A stretch of DNA of 64,000 nucleotides from Planctomycetota bacterium (GTDB lineage: Bacteria; Planctomycetota; UBA8742; UBA2392): the NCBI GenBank assembly GCA_019636195.1, contig JAHBYA010000004.1, positions 62,001-126,000 of the forward strand, read 5' to 3'. The position numbers and the translations under genes are program-made. Every line of letters starts with the position of its first letter. The first letter of the stretch is position 1. Below are positions 43,310-51,867 of this stretch, piece by piece. The notes below the pieces were generated by a model. It was not told where the DNA came from. It made no database searches and was given only the letters and a program-made list of their open reading frames with translations.

Positions 43310-44116
43310 CTAGTTCGAGGCCTTGCGCGCGGCTGTGACGTCTTTCTCCACCTCGGTGCCGGCGTACTTTCTGGCAAGCTCGTCCAGCTTGGCGCTGTCT
43401 TTGCCTGCCGCCTTCACCTGCTTGCGGCCGTCCTCAACGATCTCGTTGTACAGCTTGGCGGCGCTTTCGGCTTCGCTGTAGCCGGTCAGGCCAAGCTTGA
43501 AGCCCTTCTTCAGGGACTCGATCGCCGCAGCCACGTCGCCCTTGTCCTTGGCGGCCTGCGCGGCGTCAACTTCCTTGCGCAACTGCTTGCGTACGCCGCG
43601 GAAGTGGCTGGCGACTTCGCCCAGCTTCTCGTTCAGCACGGGCTCTTTGGCGGTATGGAACGGGTTGCCGTACTTGTCGGCGACCACGAACGTCTCTGCT
43701 TCTTTCACGCCGTACGCCGCCCACAGGTCCGCGGCTTCCAGCCGGTTGGTCGGCACTACGGAAGCTTCCGGCGCCTTGGTATCGGCGGGTTTGGCGACGC
43801 GGATGCAGACGACGTTCTTGGCTGTGAACTGGTCGGCAAAATCGACCTTGTTGAACAGCTCGTCGTCGTCTTTCTTGTCGCCGAAATAGATGATGATGAG
43901 TTGCGACTGCTCCAGTGCATCGCGGAAAAGTTCCGCTGCAGGAGCCTTCCACTCAATGCGGACAGCCTGCCCGCGCTGAGCCTGGCCTCACGTCTGCGCC
44001 GAACCGGCGCCGCCGGTACGTCAGGACGCTCAGCCGTGCACGAGGCGCGGCAGGAAACCCTGCACGCCCAGCGCTGTCACCAGCGCGAATCCGCCAAGCA
44101 GAAGACGAAGTTTCAT
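43310..44116 (-). CDS. Secreted thioredoxin-fold protein with three in-frame UGA codons
   Basis: ATG 44116 begins a 28-residue signal peptide (MKLRLLLGGFALVTALGVQG..., ending PRLVHG). TGA then occurs in frame at codons 29, 32 and 43, after which the frame is open for 225 codons. That part has a thioredoxin-like domain (ALEQSQLIIIYFGDKKDDDE ... ADLWAAYGVKEAETFVVADKYGN) and a helical tail (VRKQLRKEVDAAQAAKDKGD). No ATG exists between the last UGA and the domain; the first GTG (43756) lies inside it, so the full domain can only be made by reading through. Codons 29-32 would read UxxU. Paralogous to 32811-33782. Confidence 0.6.
44003..44017 (-). promoter_or_regulatory. SECIS-like hairpin after the first UGA
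   Basis: ACCGGC-GGC-GCCGGT, a perfect 6-bp stem with a GGC loop, starts 12 nt after the first TGA (44030-44032). An outer pairing CCTGACGT with ACGTGAGG would extend it. The UGA-to-loop distance (18 nt) equals that in the paralogous gene. Confidence 0.35.
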
Positions 44117-44165
44117 GGCAAGTCCTTTCCGCACCGCACTTATGCTAGCTATATAAACGCGAAAA

Positions 44166-44624
44166 CTAAAGAGATTGTTCTGTCCTTTTATGTGTAGAAG
44201 TCACAAGTTTATCCGCCAGCACCCACTCGATCGTGCCGTCGGCGAAGTGCTCTTTCTTCCAGATCGGCACATCTTTCTTTACGGCGTCCATGATCTCTTG
44301 CGCCGCCAAAAATGCCGCAGCGCGGTGCGGGCTGCCGATGGCCACCATGATGCTGGCATCGCCTATCTCGTGGCGCCCGAAGCGATGCACGACCAAAACC
44401 CTTTCAAGACCATGCTTTGCAGCGACCTGCTGCGCGATGCGCAGCAGTTCTTTCAGCGCCATCGGCTCGTAGGCCTCGTAGTCAATCCGCAGGACTTCGC
44501 GGCCCTGATGGTGGTTGCGAACGTTGCCGACAAACAGCACCTGCGCCCCGTCGGCGGGGTGAGCGATCTCGCGCAACAGGGCGTTGCCATCAATCGGCTG
44601 TGTGGTCAGGCGGGCTTCGATCAT
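44166..44624 (-). CDS. moaE: Molybdopterin synthase catalytic subunit
   Basis: A 152-residue MoaE. Typical blocks are GAQVLFVGNVRNHHQGREVLRIDYEAYEPMALKEL, VHRFGRHEIGDASIMVAIGSPHRAAAF and the active-site lysines in DVPIWKKEHFADGTIEWV. MoaE builds the dithiolene of the molybdenum cofactor with MoaD. No other moa genes are here. ATG 44624 overlaps the upstream protease stop as ATGA, and GAAGGA precedes it. Confidence 0.93.
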   Translation of the reverse strand: MIEARLTTQPIDGNALLREIAHPADGAQVLFVGNVRNHHQGREVLRIDYEAYEPMALKELLRIAQQVAAKHGLERVLVVHRFGRHEIGDASIMVAIGSPHRAAAFLAAQEIMDAVKKDVPIWKKEHFADGTIEWVLADKLVTSTHKRTEQSL

Positions 44625-45739
44625 TCCTTCTTCTCGTAGTTCTTGTCTTTGTCTGCCAGCATGCCTCCGATCATGCGTGTGCCCTGCTTGGCAAACCAGC
44701 CCACGCCCTTGCCTGAAACCTTGGCCACGGTCCACAGCGCCTTGCCGGCTGCGACTCCGGCACTGGCCTTGTCTTTCAGTTCGTCAATCTTGCCGGGTTC
44801 TTTCGGGGGCTCAGGCCCGGTCGCTTGCGCTCCCGGCTCTTGTTTCTTGTCATCGGTGACTACCTCAGCGTCGATGATCTTTTCTTCTTTGCGCTTGCCG
44901 GGCATGAACTCGGGGGGCGGGCCCACCACCTGCTCGGCTTGTTCCGCGCCCAGCCTTGCGACGCGGCGCTTTTCGGCGTGGCCGTAGTACAGGCCCATCA
45001 CCGCAAACACCAGAAACAGGATGTTGTACATCACCACCAGCGAAGCCGGGCTCTGGCTTGGGTTGTTGCCGACAAACCATTTCACCATCGGGGCAATCGT
45101 CATCAGGATCACAGCCAACCCCGCCATGATCAGCCAGAAGCCGTGGCTGATCGACACCGCGCGCACCGTGGCCGCGCCGTAGCCCCACTTGCGGGCCATG
45201 AAGCCGCGTATGGCGCGCGCGCCATCGGCGGGCCAGCCGGGCAGCATGTTCAGGAACGCCACGCCGAAGTTGAGCATGCTGATCCAGGCCATGAAGCCCA
45301 GGAAAGTCGCCATGCCCTGCTGCGAGAACAGCCGCGTGGTATGCGGGTCAGCCAGCGCCAGAAAAATGAACGGCGCGGTGGCCACGGCAATGCCGAGGTT
45401 GACCATCGGGCCGGCAATGGCGATCCAGAACTCGTCGCGGGGCTTGGCCTTGACGGTCTTGAAGAAGGTCAAGCCGACAAACGAAAGCAGGATCATGCTG
45501 GGCTGGTGGCCGCGCAGCTTGCACATCAGGGCGTGGCCCAGTTCGTGCCCGAACATGCAGAACAGCATGACCAGCAACAGCATCAGGTGTGCGATGGCGG
45601 ACCAGATGGGCGTGTTGCTGACGTCTGCGTTGTTGATGCTGTTCAGAAACAGCAGGCCGATCAGTGCCACGACGATCAGGTCCAGGCGTACTTCAACGCC
45701 GGACCAGGTGCCCAGGTAAAGCGTAGGCCGCCAACGCAC
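44621..45739 (-). CDS. Site-2-type intramembrane protease, family M50
   Basis: A 372-residue polytopic zinc protease. HELGH at 65-69 (MFGHELGHALMCKLRG) and the second metal motif LNMLPGWPADGARAIR, as in M50 enzymes. The C-terminal 120 residues are charged and Pro-rich, then a short domain; the KQEPGAQATG part is encoded by a dispersed repeat. S2P enzymes release regulators from membranes. GTG 45739 has GGAGG at good spacing; a TTG five codons upstream is the alternative. Confidence 0.85.
   Translation of the reverse strand: MRWRPTLYLGTWSGVEVRLDLIVVALIGLLFLNSINNADVSNTPIWSAIAHLMLLLVMLFCMFGHELGHALMCKLRGHQPSMILLSFVGLTFFKTVKAKPRDEFWIAIAGPMVNLGIAVATAPFIFLALADPHTTRLFSQQGMATFLGFMAWISMLNFGVAFLNMLPGWPADGARAIRGFMARKWGYGAATVRAVSISHGFWLIMAGLAVILMTIAPMVKWFVGNNPSQSPASLVVMYNILFLVFAVMGLYYGHAEKRRVARLGAEQAEQVVGPPPEFMPGKRKEEKIIDAEVVTDDKKQEPGAQATGPEPPKEPGKIDELKDKASAGVAAGKALWTVAKVSGKGVGWFAKQGTRMIGGMLADKDKNYEKKE
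44818..44848. repeat. Short dispersed repeat, copy 3, inside the M50 gene
   Basis: Minus-strand AGAAACAAGAGCCGGGAGCG then CAAGCGACCGGG, in frame as KQEPGAQATG in the linker of the protease. Matches copies at 14959 and 23838. Confidence 0.6.
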
Positions 45740-45816
45740 GCTGCCTCCGCGCAAAGTCTAGCGGTTTCGAGTGGCAGGGCCAGTAGGACGGGGACGCGCG
45801 CCGGGTTGGAAGACGC

Positions 45817-46212
45817 CTATTCGCGCTCTCTTTGCTCGTCTTTGATGTTGGTGATGCCCATGCGCTTCTTCATCTCGGCCTGGCGGGCGGCGCGGCGCTC
45901 GGCCTGGCGCTTTTCGTAGCCCGGCACGCGCTTGATGCGGTTGCCGTCTTCGTCAATCCACCACACTTCACCAAGCTGGCGCTCAGAGATATCCACGCTC
46001 AGGTGCTGCTCGTGGTTGGGATCATCCAGCGGGTTAGGCGGCTTGTTGACCCAGCTGTTATCGTAGGTCGTGGGCCGGTCGGGCGGCGCAACAAGGCTGG
46101 CAACGCCGGGGGCTGCCATTTGGCAACCGGCGAGCAGCAACAGCGGGATCAACGCAAGGTTGCGCAAATCAGCTACCGAGGGGACTGCCGGGGGAAACCC
46201 AAGGGTATGCAT
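45817..46212 (-). CDS. Small lipoprotein
   Basis: A 131-residue lipoprotein with lipobox LLAGC (Cys about residue 30). The mature part has PNPLDDPNHEQHLSVDISERQLGEVWWIDEDGNRIKRVPGYEKRQAERR and ends in a charged helix. The start is uncertain: ATG 46212 gives a long n-region, and a TTG nearer the hydrophobic core is possible. Function unknown. It diverges from the next gene. Confidence 0.6.
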   Translation of the reverse strand: MHTLGFPPAVPSVADLRNLALIPLLLLAGCQMAAPGVASLVAPPDRPTTYDNSWVNKPPNPLDDPNHEQHLSVDISERQLGEVWWIDEDGNRIKRVPGYEKRQAERRAARQAEMKKRMGITNIKDEQRERE

Positions 46213-46302
46213 CCGGAGCCCCTGCGTCAACGCTTTGGCCTAGAATCTGGCGCCACTGCCCCGTATAGTGGCGGCTTGTCCCCGCGCCTGCCCCGTTTGG
46301 CC

Positions 46303-47943
46303 ATGTTCATGCGCATTCGACTTGTTTCGTGCCTGCTGTTTGCGTGCCTGGCTGCCGCCTGCTCCATGACAACGGATCAGCCGGCCAGCGACCTGCGCGT
46401 CAACCCGCTGGACCCTGACGCCACGCCCAGCCCGCAGACCGATCCTGCCACCCGCATCGCCGACGCACTGCAGGAAGCCAAACAGACCTATGACGACGGG
46501 CACTACAATTCGTCCATGCGCTGGGCCCAGACCGCCGAAAGCCTGATTCGCGAGCACAACTACCCGGATCATGACCTCGCGATCGCCATCAACATCCAGG
46601 GCTATTGCCTGCTGCAACGCGGCCAGATGGAGGACTACTTCGTCTCGCCGGACGGCCACGTTGAGGGCGCGCTGACCAAGTTCCAGAAAGTGCTCCAAAT
46701 TCTGCCCAAGGACTTCCGGGCGCGGCTCGGCATCGGGTTGTGCAACTTTCGGCTGCACTCGCACATGGTCATGAAGGCTGAAACGCTGGGCCAGGGCGCG
46801 ATCTCGCTGGACAGTATCCAGTACGACCTGGCGCTTTCATCCAGCGAGGCCGACAGCGCCCGCCGCGCTGACCTGCTGCGCGACGCACGCCGCCGCTTTG
46901 CCCAGTTCACGAGCAACCGCGACAAGCTGCTGGCGCTGCACTATGTGTTCAAAGACGTGTCGAAGAACCCCAAGTTCAACGAAGACCGTGAACGCGACGC
47001 CCCCTGGCTTGGCACGCTGCGCGAAGGCGAAGAGTCCGGCAAGGTCCTCGATGTCAACTCCGCGCTGGAAACCGCCATCGCGGCGGGCTCGCTGGACAGC
47101 CACCTGCACCGCGGCGCCGCCCGCGACATCGCCGCGGTCGCCGAAAGCTGGCGTCATGTGCGCAACTACTGGCGCAAAGAGGCGCTGGTGCGGCTGCAAA
47201 GGGCGCGTGACCAGTTTCTGGTGCTGTACAAGGAGCGGCCGGACTATTTCTGGATCGAGCGCGACCTTGCGTTTGTGTACCAGAGCTTCGGGGCCTACTT
47301 CCTTGACGAAGGGCTGGACGCGGCCCAGTTGCAGGCAATCAAGGCGGGCACGCGGCCCGAGCGCCTTGAGGCCGAGGCGCGCCGGCTGTACCTGGACGAC
47401 AGCAACAAGACCTGGGCCAAGGCCGAGTCGGGCAAGAACTACAAGTATGCGCTGGACTTCATCAAGGCGTTCATCGTCAGCCACCGCCAGTTTGAAATGA
47501 AGCGCATCGCGGCGCGCGACAAGGTTGACTTCAATGACCAGAACAGCAACCCGTTCCTGGTTGACCTGGTGTCCCGCTACCGCGCAACCATGGAAGAGCT
47601 GATCGTGCAGGAGCGCAACATGCGCGCCAGCATGGTGCTGGAGGGCGCGGTGCTGTGCATTGAACCGCTGTTTCAGAACAAGGACACGCCGCTGGGCGTG
47701 CGCTTTGCCGACGACCTGAAGGCGCTGCAGCCGCGAAACCCGATCCACCACCTGGTCAAGGCCACCGCCTACTTCTACGACGCCGACTACGACCTGGCCA
47801 AGCGGAGCTACGAGGCCTACCTGCAGGACAGCTCGGTCACCGAAGACCTGCCGCGCCGGAACCTGGCCCGCGAACGCATACGCCAGTGCGAGATTCACGC
47901 CAAGCGCAACGCCGGCGCCGGTGAATCCGCCGACAAGCGCTAA
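46303..47943 (+). CDS. Lipoprotein with TPR-like helical repeats
   Basis: A 546-residue lipoprotein (MRIRLVSCLLFACLAAACS, lipobox LAAC). After a short linker the sequence is almost all helical with TPR-like units (ADALQEAKQTYDDGHYNSSMRWAQTAESLI ... KFQKVLQILPKDFRARLGIGLCNFRL ... HHLVKATAYFYDADYDLAKRSYEAYLQ). It probably forms a periplasmic protein-binding scaffold. It starts at ATG 46303, with a second ATG two codons later. Confidence 0.7.
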   Translation: MFMRIRLVSCLLFACLAAACSMTTDQPASDLRVNPLDPDATPSPQTDPATRIADALQEAKQTYDDGHYNSSMRWAQTAESLIREHNYPDHDLAIAINIQGYCLLQRGQMEDYFVSPDGHVEGALTKFQKVLQILPKDFRARLGIGLCNFRLHSHMVMKAETLGQGAISLDSIQYDLALSSSEADSARRADLLRDARRRFAQFTSNRDKLLALHYVFKDVSKNPKFNEDRERDAPWLGTLREGEESGKVLDVNSALETAIAAGSLDSHLHRGAARDIAAVAESWRHVRNYWRKEALVRLQRARDQFLVLYKERPDYFWIERDLAFVYQSFGAYFLDEGLDAAQLQAIKAGTRPERLEAEARRLYLDDSNKTWAKAESGKNYKYALDFIKAFIVSHRQFEMKRIAARDKVDFNDQNSNPFLVDLVSRYRATMEELIVQERNMRASMVLEGAVLCIEPLFQNKDTPLGVRFADDLKALQPRNPIHHLVKATAYFYDADYDLAKRSYEAYLQDSSVTEDLPRRNLARERIRQCEIHAKRNAGAGESADKR

Positions 47944-47975
47944 GCGCCTTCGTTTGACCCCCACCGCTATGCTGC

Positions 47976-47981
47976 TATCTT
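47976..47981 (+). promoter_or_regulatory. -10-like TATCTT six bases before argG
   Basis: TATCTT lies just before CTCGCC and ATG 47988, with no Shine-Dalgarno site. It fits the leaderless pattern seen at 2038, 4964 and 10478. Confidence 0.4.
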
Positions 47982-47987
47982 CTCGCC

Positions 47988-49187
47988 ATGGAAAAGGTCG
48001 TCATGGCCTATTCGGGCGGGCTGGACACCACAGCCGCCCTGCACTGGCTCAAGCGCGTGCGCGGGCTGAAGGTGGTGGCGCTTGCGCTCAACATCGGCCA
48101 GGGCGGCGACTTTGACGAAGTCGGCGAGCGCGCGATTGAAGCCGGCGCCGACAGCGTTCACGCGATTGACCGGCGCCGCACGTTCATCAAGCAGTACTGC
48201 TACAAAGCGCTGAAGGCAGGCGCGCGCTATGAGGGCGCGTACTACCTTTCCGCGGCGCTGTCACGCCCGTTGATCGCGACCGAGCTTGTGACGCTGGCGC
48301 GCGAAGAGGGCGCCCGCTACGTCGCGCACGGTGCGCCGCCCAAGGGCAACGACCAGTTCCGGTTTGAGTGCTCGGTGGCGGCGCTGGACCCCGAGATCCA
48401 GTGCATCGCGCCCATGCGCGAGTGGGACCTGAAGTCGCGCGAGGACGTACTCGGCTATCTTCAGCGCAACGGCCTGCCCCAGGGCGGCGCCGTGGCCCGC
48501 AACTATTCCAGCGACCGCAACCTGTGGGGCGTGCGCAGCAGCGCCGGCGAGCTGGAAGACCCCGGCGTGCCCGCGCCCGAGGACGTATTCCAGATCACGC
48601 AAAACCCGGTCACCGCACCCGATGCGCCCGAAGAACTTGAGGTGCGCTTTCACCAGGGCGAGCCGGTGGCCGTCAACGGCAAGCGCTTGCAGGCCGTGGA
48701 GCTGGTTGAAGAGCTTGAGCGCATCGCCGGCCGCCACGGCGTGGGCCGCTTTGACACGATTGAGGACCGCATCCTCGGCTTCAAGAGCCGCGAAGTCTAT
48801 GAAGCGCCCGCCGCCCATGTGCTGCACTTCGCGCATGACGAGCTGGAGAAGCTCACGCTTGACGCCGAGCTGATGGAACTCAAGCCGCTGCTCAGCCAGC
48901 GCTACGCGCGCGCGGTGTATGACAGCCAGTGGTTCACCAAGCTGCGCGAAGGGCTGGATGCCTTCTTTCGAGAGACGCAGGAGTACGTCTCCGGCACGGT
49001 GCGCATGCAGCTGCACAAGGGCAACCTTACGGTGCTTGGCCGCCACAGCGAGTTCAGCATCTACGACAGCGAGGCCTCGCGCCGCCAGATGCACGGCGGA
49101 ATCTCGGCGGACAGCGTGGCCGGCTACCTTGAGCTGCGGCGCCTGAATCAGATGACCCACGCCTTCAAGCAGCGCCCCAAACTGTAG
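47988..49187 (+). CDS. argG: Argininosuccinate synthase
   Basis: A 399-residue ATP pyrophosphatase-type enzyme joining citrulline and aspartate in arginine synthesis. P-loop AYSGGLDTTAALHWL near the N-terminus, then YYLSAALSRPLIATELV, HGAPPKGNDQFRFE, REWDLKSREDVLGYL and the C-terminal SGTVRMQLHKGNLTVLGR with EFSIYDSE. Length and order fit the family. argH and the other arg genes are not in the window. Confidence 0.95.
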   Translation: MEKVVMAYSGGLDTTAALHWLKRVRGLKVVALALNIGQGGDFDEVGERAIEAGADSVHAIDRRRTFIKQYCYKALKAGARYEGAYYLSAALSRPLIATELVTLAREEGARYVAHGAPPKGNDQFRFECSVAALDPEIQCIAPMREWDLKSREDVLGYLQRNGLPQGGAVARNYSSDRNLWGVRSSAGELEDPGVPAPEDVFQITQNPVTAPDAPEELEVRFHQGEPVAVNGKRLQAVELVEELERIAGRHGVGRFDTIEDRILGFKSREVYEAPAAHVLHFAHDELEKLTLDAELMELKPLLSQRYARAVYDSQWFTKLREGLDAFFRETQEYVSGTVRMQLHKGNLTVLGRHSEFSIYDSEASRRQMHGGISADSVAGYLELRRLNQMTHAFKQRPKL

Positions 49188-49189
49188 GG

Positions 49190-50131
49190 CTAACCCAGCA
49201 GGCCGCCTTCGGCCAGCGCCCGGAACAGCCCCGGGCCCATTTCCTGCTGGCTGGAAAACTCGATGCACACGGTGCCGGTAGCGCGGCTGAACTCGTGCCA
49301 GCGCGCGCGGAAGTCGTCCAGCACCTGCCGGTAGCGCTTGAGTGTTGACCCGTCAAGGACAATGCCGGACTCGCCGCCGCTTTCGGCGTCGATCAGGGTA
49401 AACTCGCCGCGCAGGCCGGGATCCGTCTCTTCGGGGGACAACACCAGCAGCAGGTACACCTCGGTGCCGCCTGCCCGCAGCGCGCGTATCGCGGGCATCA
49501 GCTCGGCTTCGTCGTAGCCGTCGGTCAGGATCACCAGGCTGCGGCGGCGCGGGCCCTGCAACGCGCTGCGGCGCAGCGTCTCGCCAAGTCCGCACGGACC
49601 AGCGGGGACGGTTTCATCAAGCACGCGCAGGATTCGCCCAAGGTCGTTGCGACCGGCCAGGCTTACGGGCTCAAGGTTCTTTTCCCCGGCCAGCCGCCAG
49701 CGCGCGGGGGTGGCATGCAGCAACGCGATCTGCGACAGCACGCAACCGATACGGGCGGCGGTGACGTACTTGGTCGGGTCGCCGAAGTCCATGCTGGCGC
49801 TGGTGTCCAGCACGATCTCAAGGGGCAGCGTCTCCTCGGCGGCGTACAGGCGGATCAGCATCTGGTCAAGCCGCGCCAGCGCGTGCCAGTCCAGCCGGCG
49901 CAGGTCGTCACCGTGCGTGTACTCGCGATGGTCCGCGTACTCGGTGCCGCCGCCCTTGCGGCGCGAACGCCGCTCGCCGCGAATGCCCGAGGATGTCAGC
50001 GTGCGCACAGCCAGCTCAAATCGCGAAAGCGACTCAAGCAGCGCGCCGGTGAAGATGTCGGAGACCTTGGTCAATGTTGGGTTCCGGATTTTGAGCGACG
50101 GGAGAGGATCATCTCTCTCGTCGTTCGCCAC
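49190..50131 (-). CDS. DUF58 domain protein (vWA-like)
   Basis: A 313-residue protein with the DUF58 hallmark RRSRRKGGGTEYADHREYTHGDDLRRLDWHALAR and a following von Willebrand A-like fold: LEIVLDTSASMDFG with a MIDAS-type DxSxS, and LVILTDGYDEAELMPAI. Such proteins usually accompany a MoxR ATPase; none is present here. GTG 50131 is the start; its stop is two bases from the convergent argG stop. Confidence 0.85.
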   Translation of the reverse strand: MANDERDDPLPSLKIRNPTLTKVSDIFTGALLESLSRFELAVRTLTSSGIRGERRSRRKGGGTEYADHREYTHGDDLRRLDWHALARLDQMLIRLYAAEETLPLEIVLDTSASMDFGDPTKYVTAARIGCVLSQIALLHATPARWRLAGEKNLEPVSLAGRNDLGRILRVLDETVPAGPCGLGETLRRSALQGPRRRSLVILTDGYDEAELMPAIRALRAGGTEVYLLLVLSPEETDPGLRGEFTLIDAESGGESGIVLDGSTLKRYRQVLDDFRARWHEFSRATGTVCIEFSSQQEMGPGLFRALAEGGLLG

Positions 50132-50151
50132 TCATGACTCGCAATAACCGT

Positions 50152-51207
50152 TCACGCCTCGAGCCGCAATCTCAGCTGCCCGCACGCGGCCTGCACCCTG
50201 CGGCCGCGCTTGCGGCGCACATGCACGTTGACGTCCGCGTCCTGAAGGATGCTCGTGAACTCGTCCACGGCTTCCCCGGTCGGCTCGTGCAGGCCGCTGC
50301 CTTCTACCGGGTTCATCGGGATCAGGTTGACGTTGGCCCGCGGAAAGTCATGCAGCAACGCCGCCAGCCGGTGCGCGTCTTCGGGCGTGTCGTTGCTGCC
50401 GCCGACCAGCGTGTACTCAAACGTCACTTCGCGGCGCGTGTTCTCAAAGTAGTAGCGGGCGGCGTCCATGATCGCGCGCAGGCCCGTGCCCACATTGGTC
50501 GGGATCAGCGCGGTGCGCTGCTCATCGGTGGTGGCGTGCAGGCTGATCGCGAGGTTGAACTGGTACCCCTGCTGCGCCAGTTGCCGTATGCGGTCGGGCA
50601 GGCCGACGGTACTGACCGTCACGCGGCGCGCCCCGAAGCGGAAACCCCACTCCGCGTTCAGGACTCCCAGCGCGCCCATCAGGCCGTCAAAGTTGTGCAG
50701 CGGCTCGCCCATGCCCATCACCACGACGTTCGTCAGCCAGCTGTCGCCTTCGTCGCGCAGCACTGCGCCGACGTGATAGAATTGCTCTAGGATCTCGCCC
50801 GCCGTCAGGTGGCGCTTCAGGCCCTGCTTGCCGCTGGCGCAGAAGCGGCAGCCCATCGCGCAACCCGCCTGCGTGCTGATGCAGGCCGTCAGGCGCTCGC
50901 CCTCACGCATCAGCACCGCCTCAATGACCAGCCCGTCGTGCAGCCGTATGCCAAACTTGGTGGTGCCCTCACCGCTTTCTTCGCGGGCGATCACCCGGCT
51001 GGTCAGCAGCGTGTGGCTGTGGGCCAGCCTGGCGCGCAACTCTTTGCCCAGGTTGGTCATGGCGTTAAAGTCAGCCACGCGCTTTTCGTACAGCCATTGC
51101 GCAAGCTGCCTGCCCGCAAACGCCTTGCCGCCCGCAGCGACGACCGCCGCCGCAAGCTGTTCGGGCTTCATGCCGATCAAGGATGGTGCCGTGGAAACGT
51201 CGGGCAT
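50152..51207 (-). CDS. rlmN: Dual-specificity RNA methyltransferase RlmN
   Basis: A 351-residue radical SAM enzyme that methylates C2 of A2503 in 23S rRNA and A37 of some tRNAs. Cluster motif CAMGCRFC, then TNVVVMGMGEPLHNFDG, VTVSTVGLPDRIRQLA, LAISLHATTDEQRTALIP and the C-terminal ADVNVHVRRKRG with the second catalytic Cys near the end (AACGQL). It starts at ATG 51207, with TAGCAT six bases upstream and no ribosome site. Confidence 0.95.
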   Translation of the reverse strand: MPDVSTAPSLIGMKPEQLAAAVVAAGGKAFAGRQLAQWLYEKRVADFNAMTNLGKELRARLAHSHTLLTSRVIAREESGEGTTKFGIRLHDGLVIEAVLMREGERLTACISTQAGCAMGCRFCASGKQGLKRHLTAGEILEQFYHVGAVLRDEGDSWLTNVVVMGMGEPLHNFDGLMGALGVLNAEWGFRFGARRVTVSTVGLPDRIRQLAQQGYQFNLAISLHATTDEQRTALIPTNVGTGLRAIMDAARYYFENTRREVTFEYTLVGGSNDTPEDAHRLAALLHDFPRANVNLIPMNPVEGSGLHEPTGEAVDEFTSILQDADVNVHVRRKRGRRVQAACGQLRLRLEA

Positions 51208-51213
51208 GGGTGA

Positions 51214-51219
51214 ATGCTA
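51214..51219 (-). promoter_or_regulatory. -10-like TAGCAT six bases before rlmN
   Basis: On the minus strand TAGCAT-TCACCC-ATG, with no Shine-Dalgarno site: another candidate leaderless start. Confidence 0.35.
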
Positions 51220-51241
51220 GCAACTTTCGGCGCGGGGGCAG

Positions 51242-51865
51242 TCACGCGACAGGCCCCAGAATCGTGAAGGCAACGGTGCCGTACGCCCTGCGCTCGATCA
51301 CACGAAACCCGCCCGCGGTCTCAGGCATCGCAAGGTCGGCGGGATGGCCGATACAGGCCAGCGTGTGCGCGTCAGCCAGCGGCGAGTCGTGCAAGCCACT
51401 CAGCCACGGCCAGAACGGCCCGTCGCGGTCCTCAATCATTGCGTGCGGCGGGTCCAGCAGCAGCAGGTCGGCGGGCGTGTGCGGCAGCGGCGGGGCGCCG
51501 GCCTTGACCAGGTCGAACACGCTGCCGCGAATCAGGCGCGAGCGGCTGGCCAGACCAAGCGCCTTCAGGTTGCCTTCAACCACCCGCGCGTGCGCGGGGT
51601 CGCGCTCAATGAACACGCAAAAGTCCGCGCCGCGGCTCAGGGCCTCAATGCCGAGTAGTCCGCTGCCCGCAAAGCAGTCCCACACCGTCGCGCCACGAAT
51701 GTCGTCGCCCAGCACGTTGAACAGCGCCATGCGCGTGCGCGACAGCATCGGCCGCACGCCGCCGGTCTGCGGCGTTTCGATCTCGCGGCCGCGCAGTGCG
51801 CCGGCGCTGATGCGCACGCTGCCGGCGGTTTCATCGGCCTTGGGCTTGGGTTTTCGGCGGGGCAT
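51242..51865 (-). CDS. rsmD: 16S rRNA guanine-966 N2-methyltransferase RsmD
   Basis: A 207-residue Rossmann methyltransferase. RISAGALRGREIETPQTGGVRPMLSRTRMALFNVL is the family N-terminus; SAM site VWDCFAGSGLLGIEALSRGA; catalytic DPPHA where DPPY is usual. A short basic extension precedes it. It methylates G966 of 16S rRNA. ATG 51865 lies two bases past the stop of the AsmA-like gene, so the two may be cotranslated. Confidence 0.88.
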   Translation of the reverse strand: MPRRKPKPKADETAGSVRISAGALRGREIETPQTGGVRPMLSRTRMALFNVLGDDIRGATVWDCFAGSGLLGIEALSRGADFCVFIERDPAHARVVEGNLKALGLASRSRLIRGSVFDLVKAGAPPLPHTPADLLLLDPPHAMIEDRDGPFWPWLSGLHDSPLADAHTLACIGHPADLAMPETAGGFRVIERRAYGTVAFTILGPVA

Positions 51866-51867
51866 GT

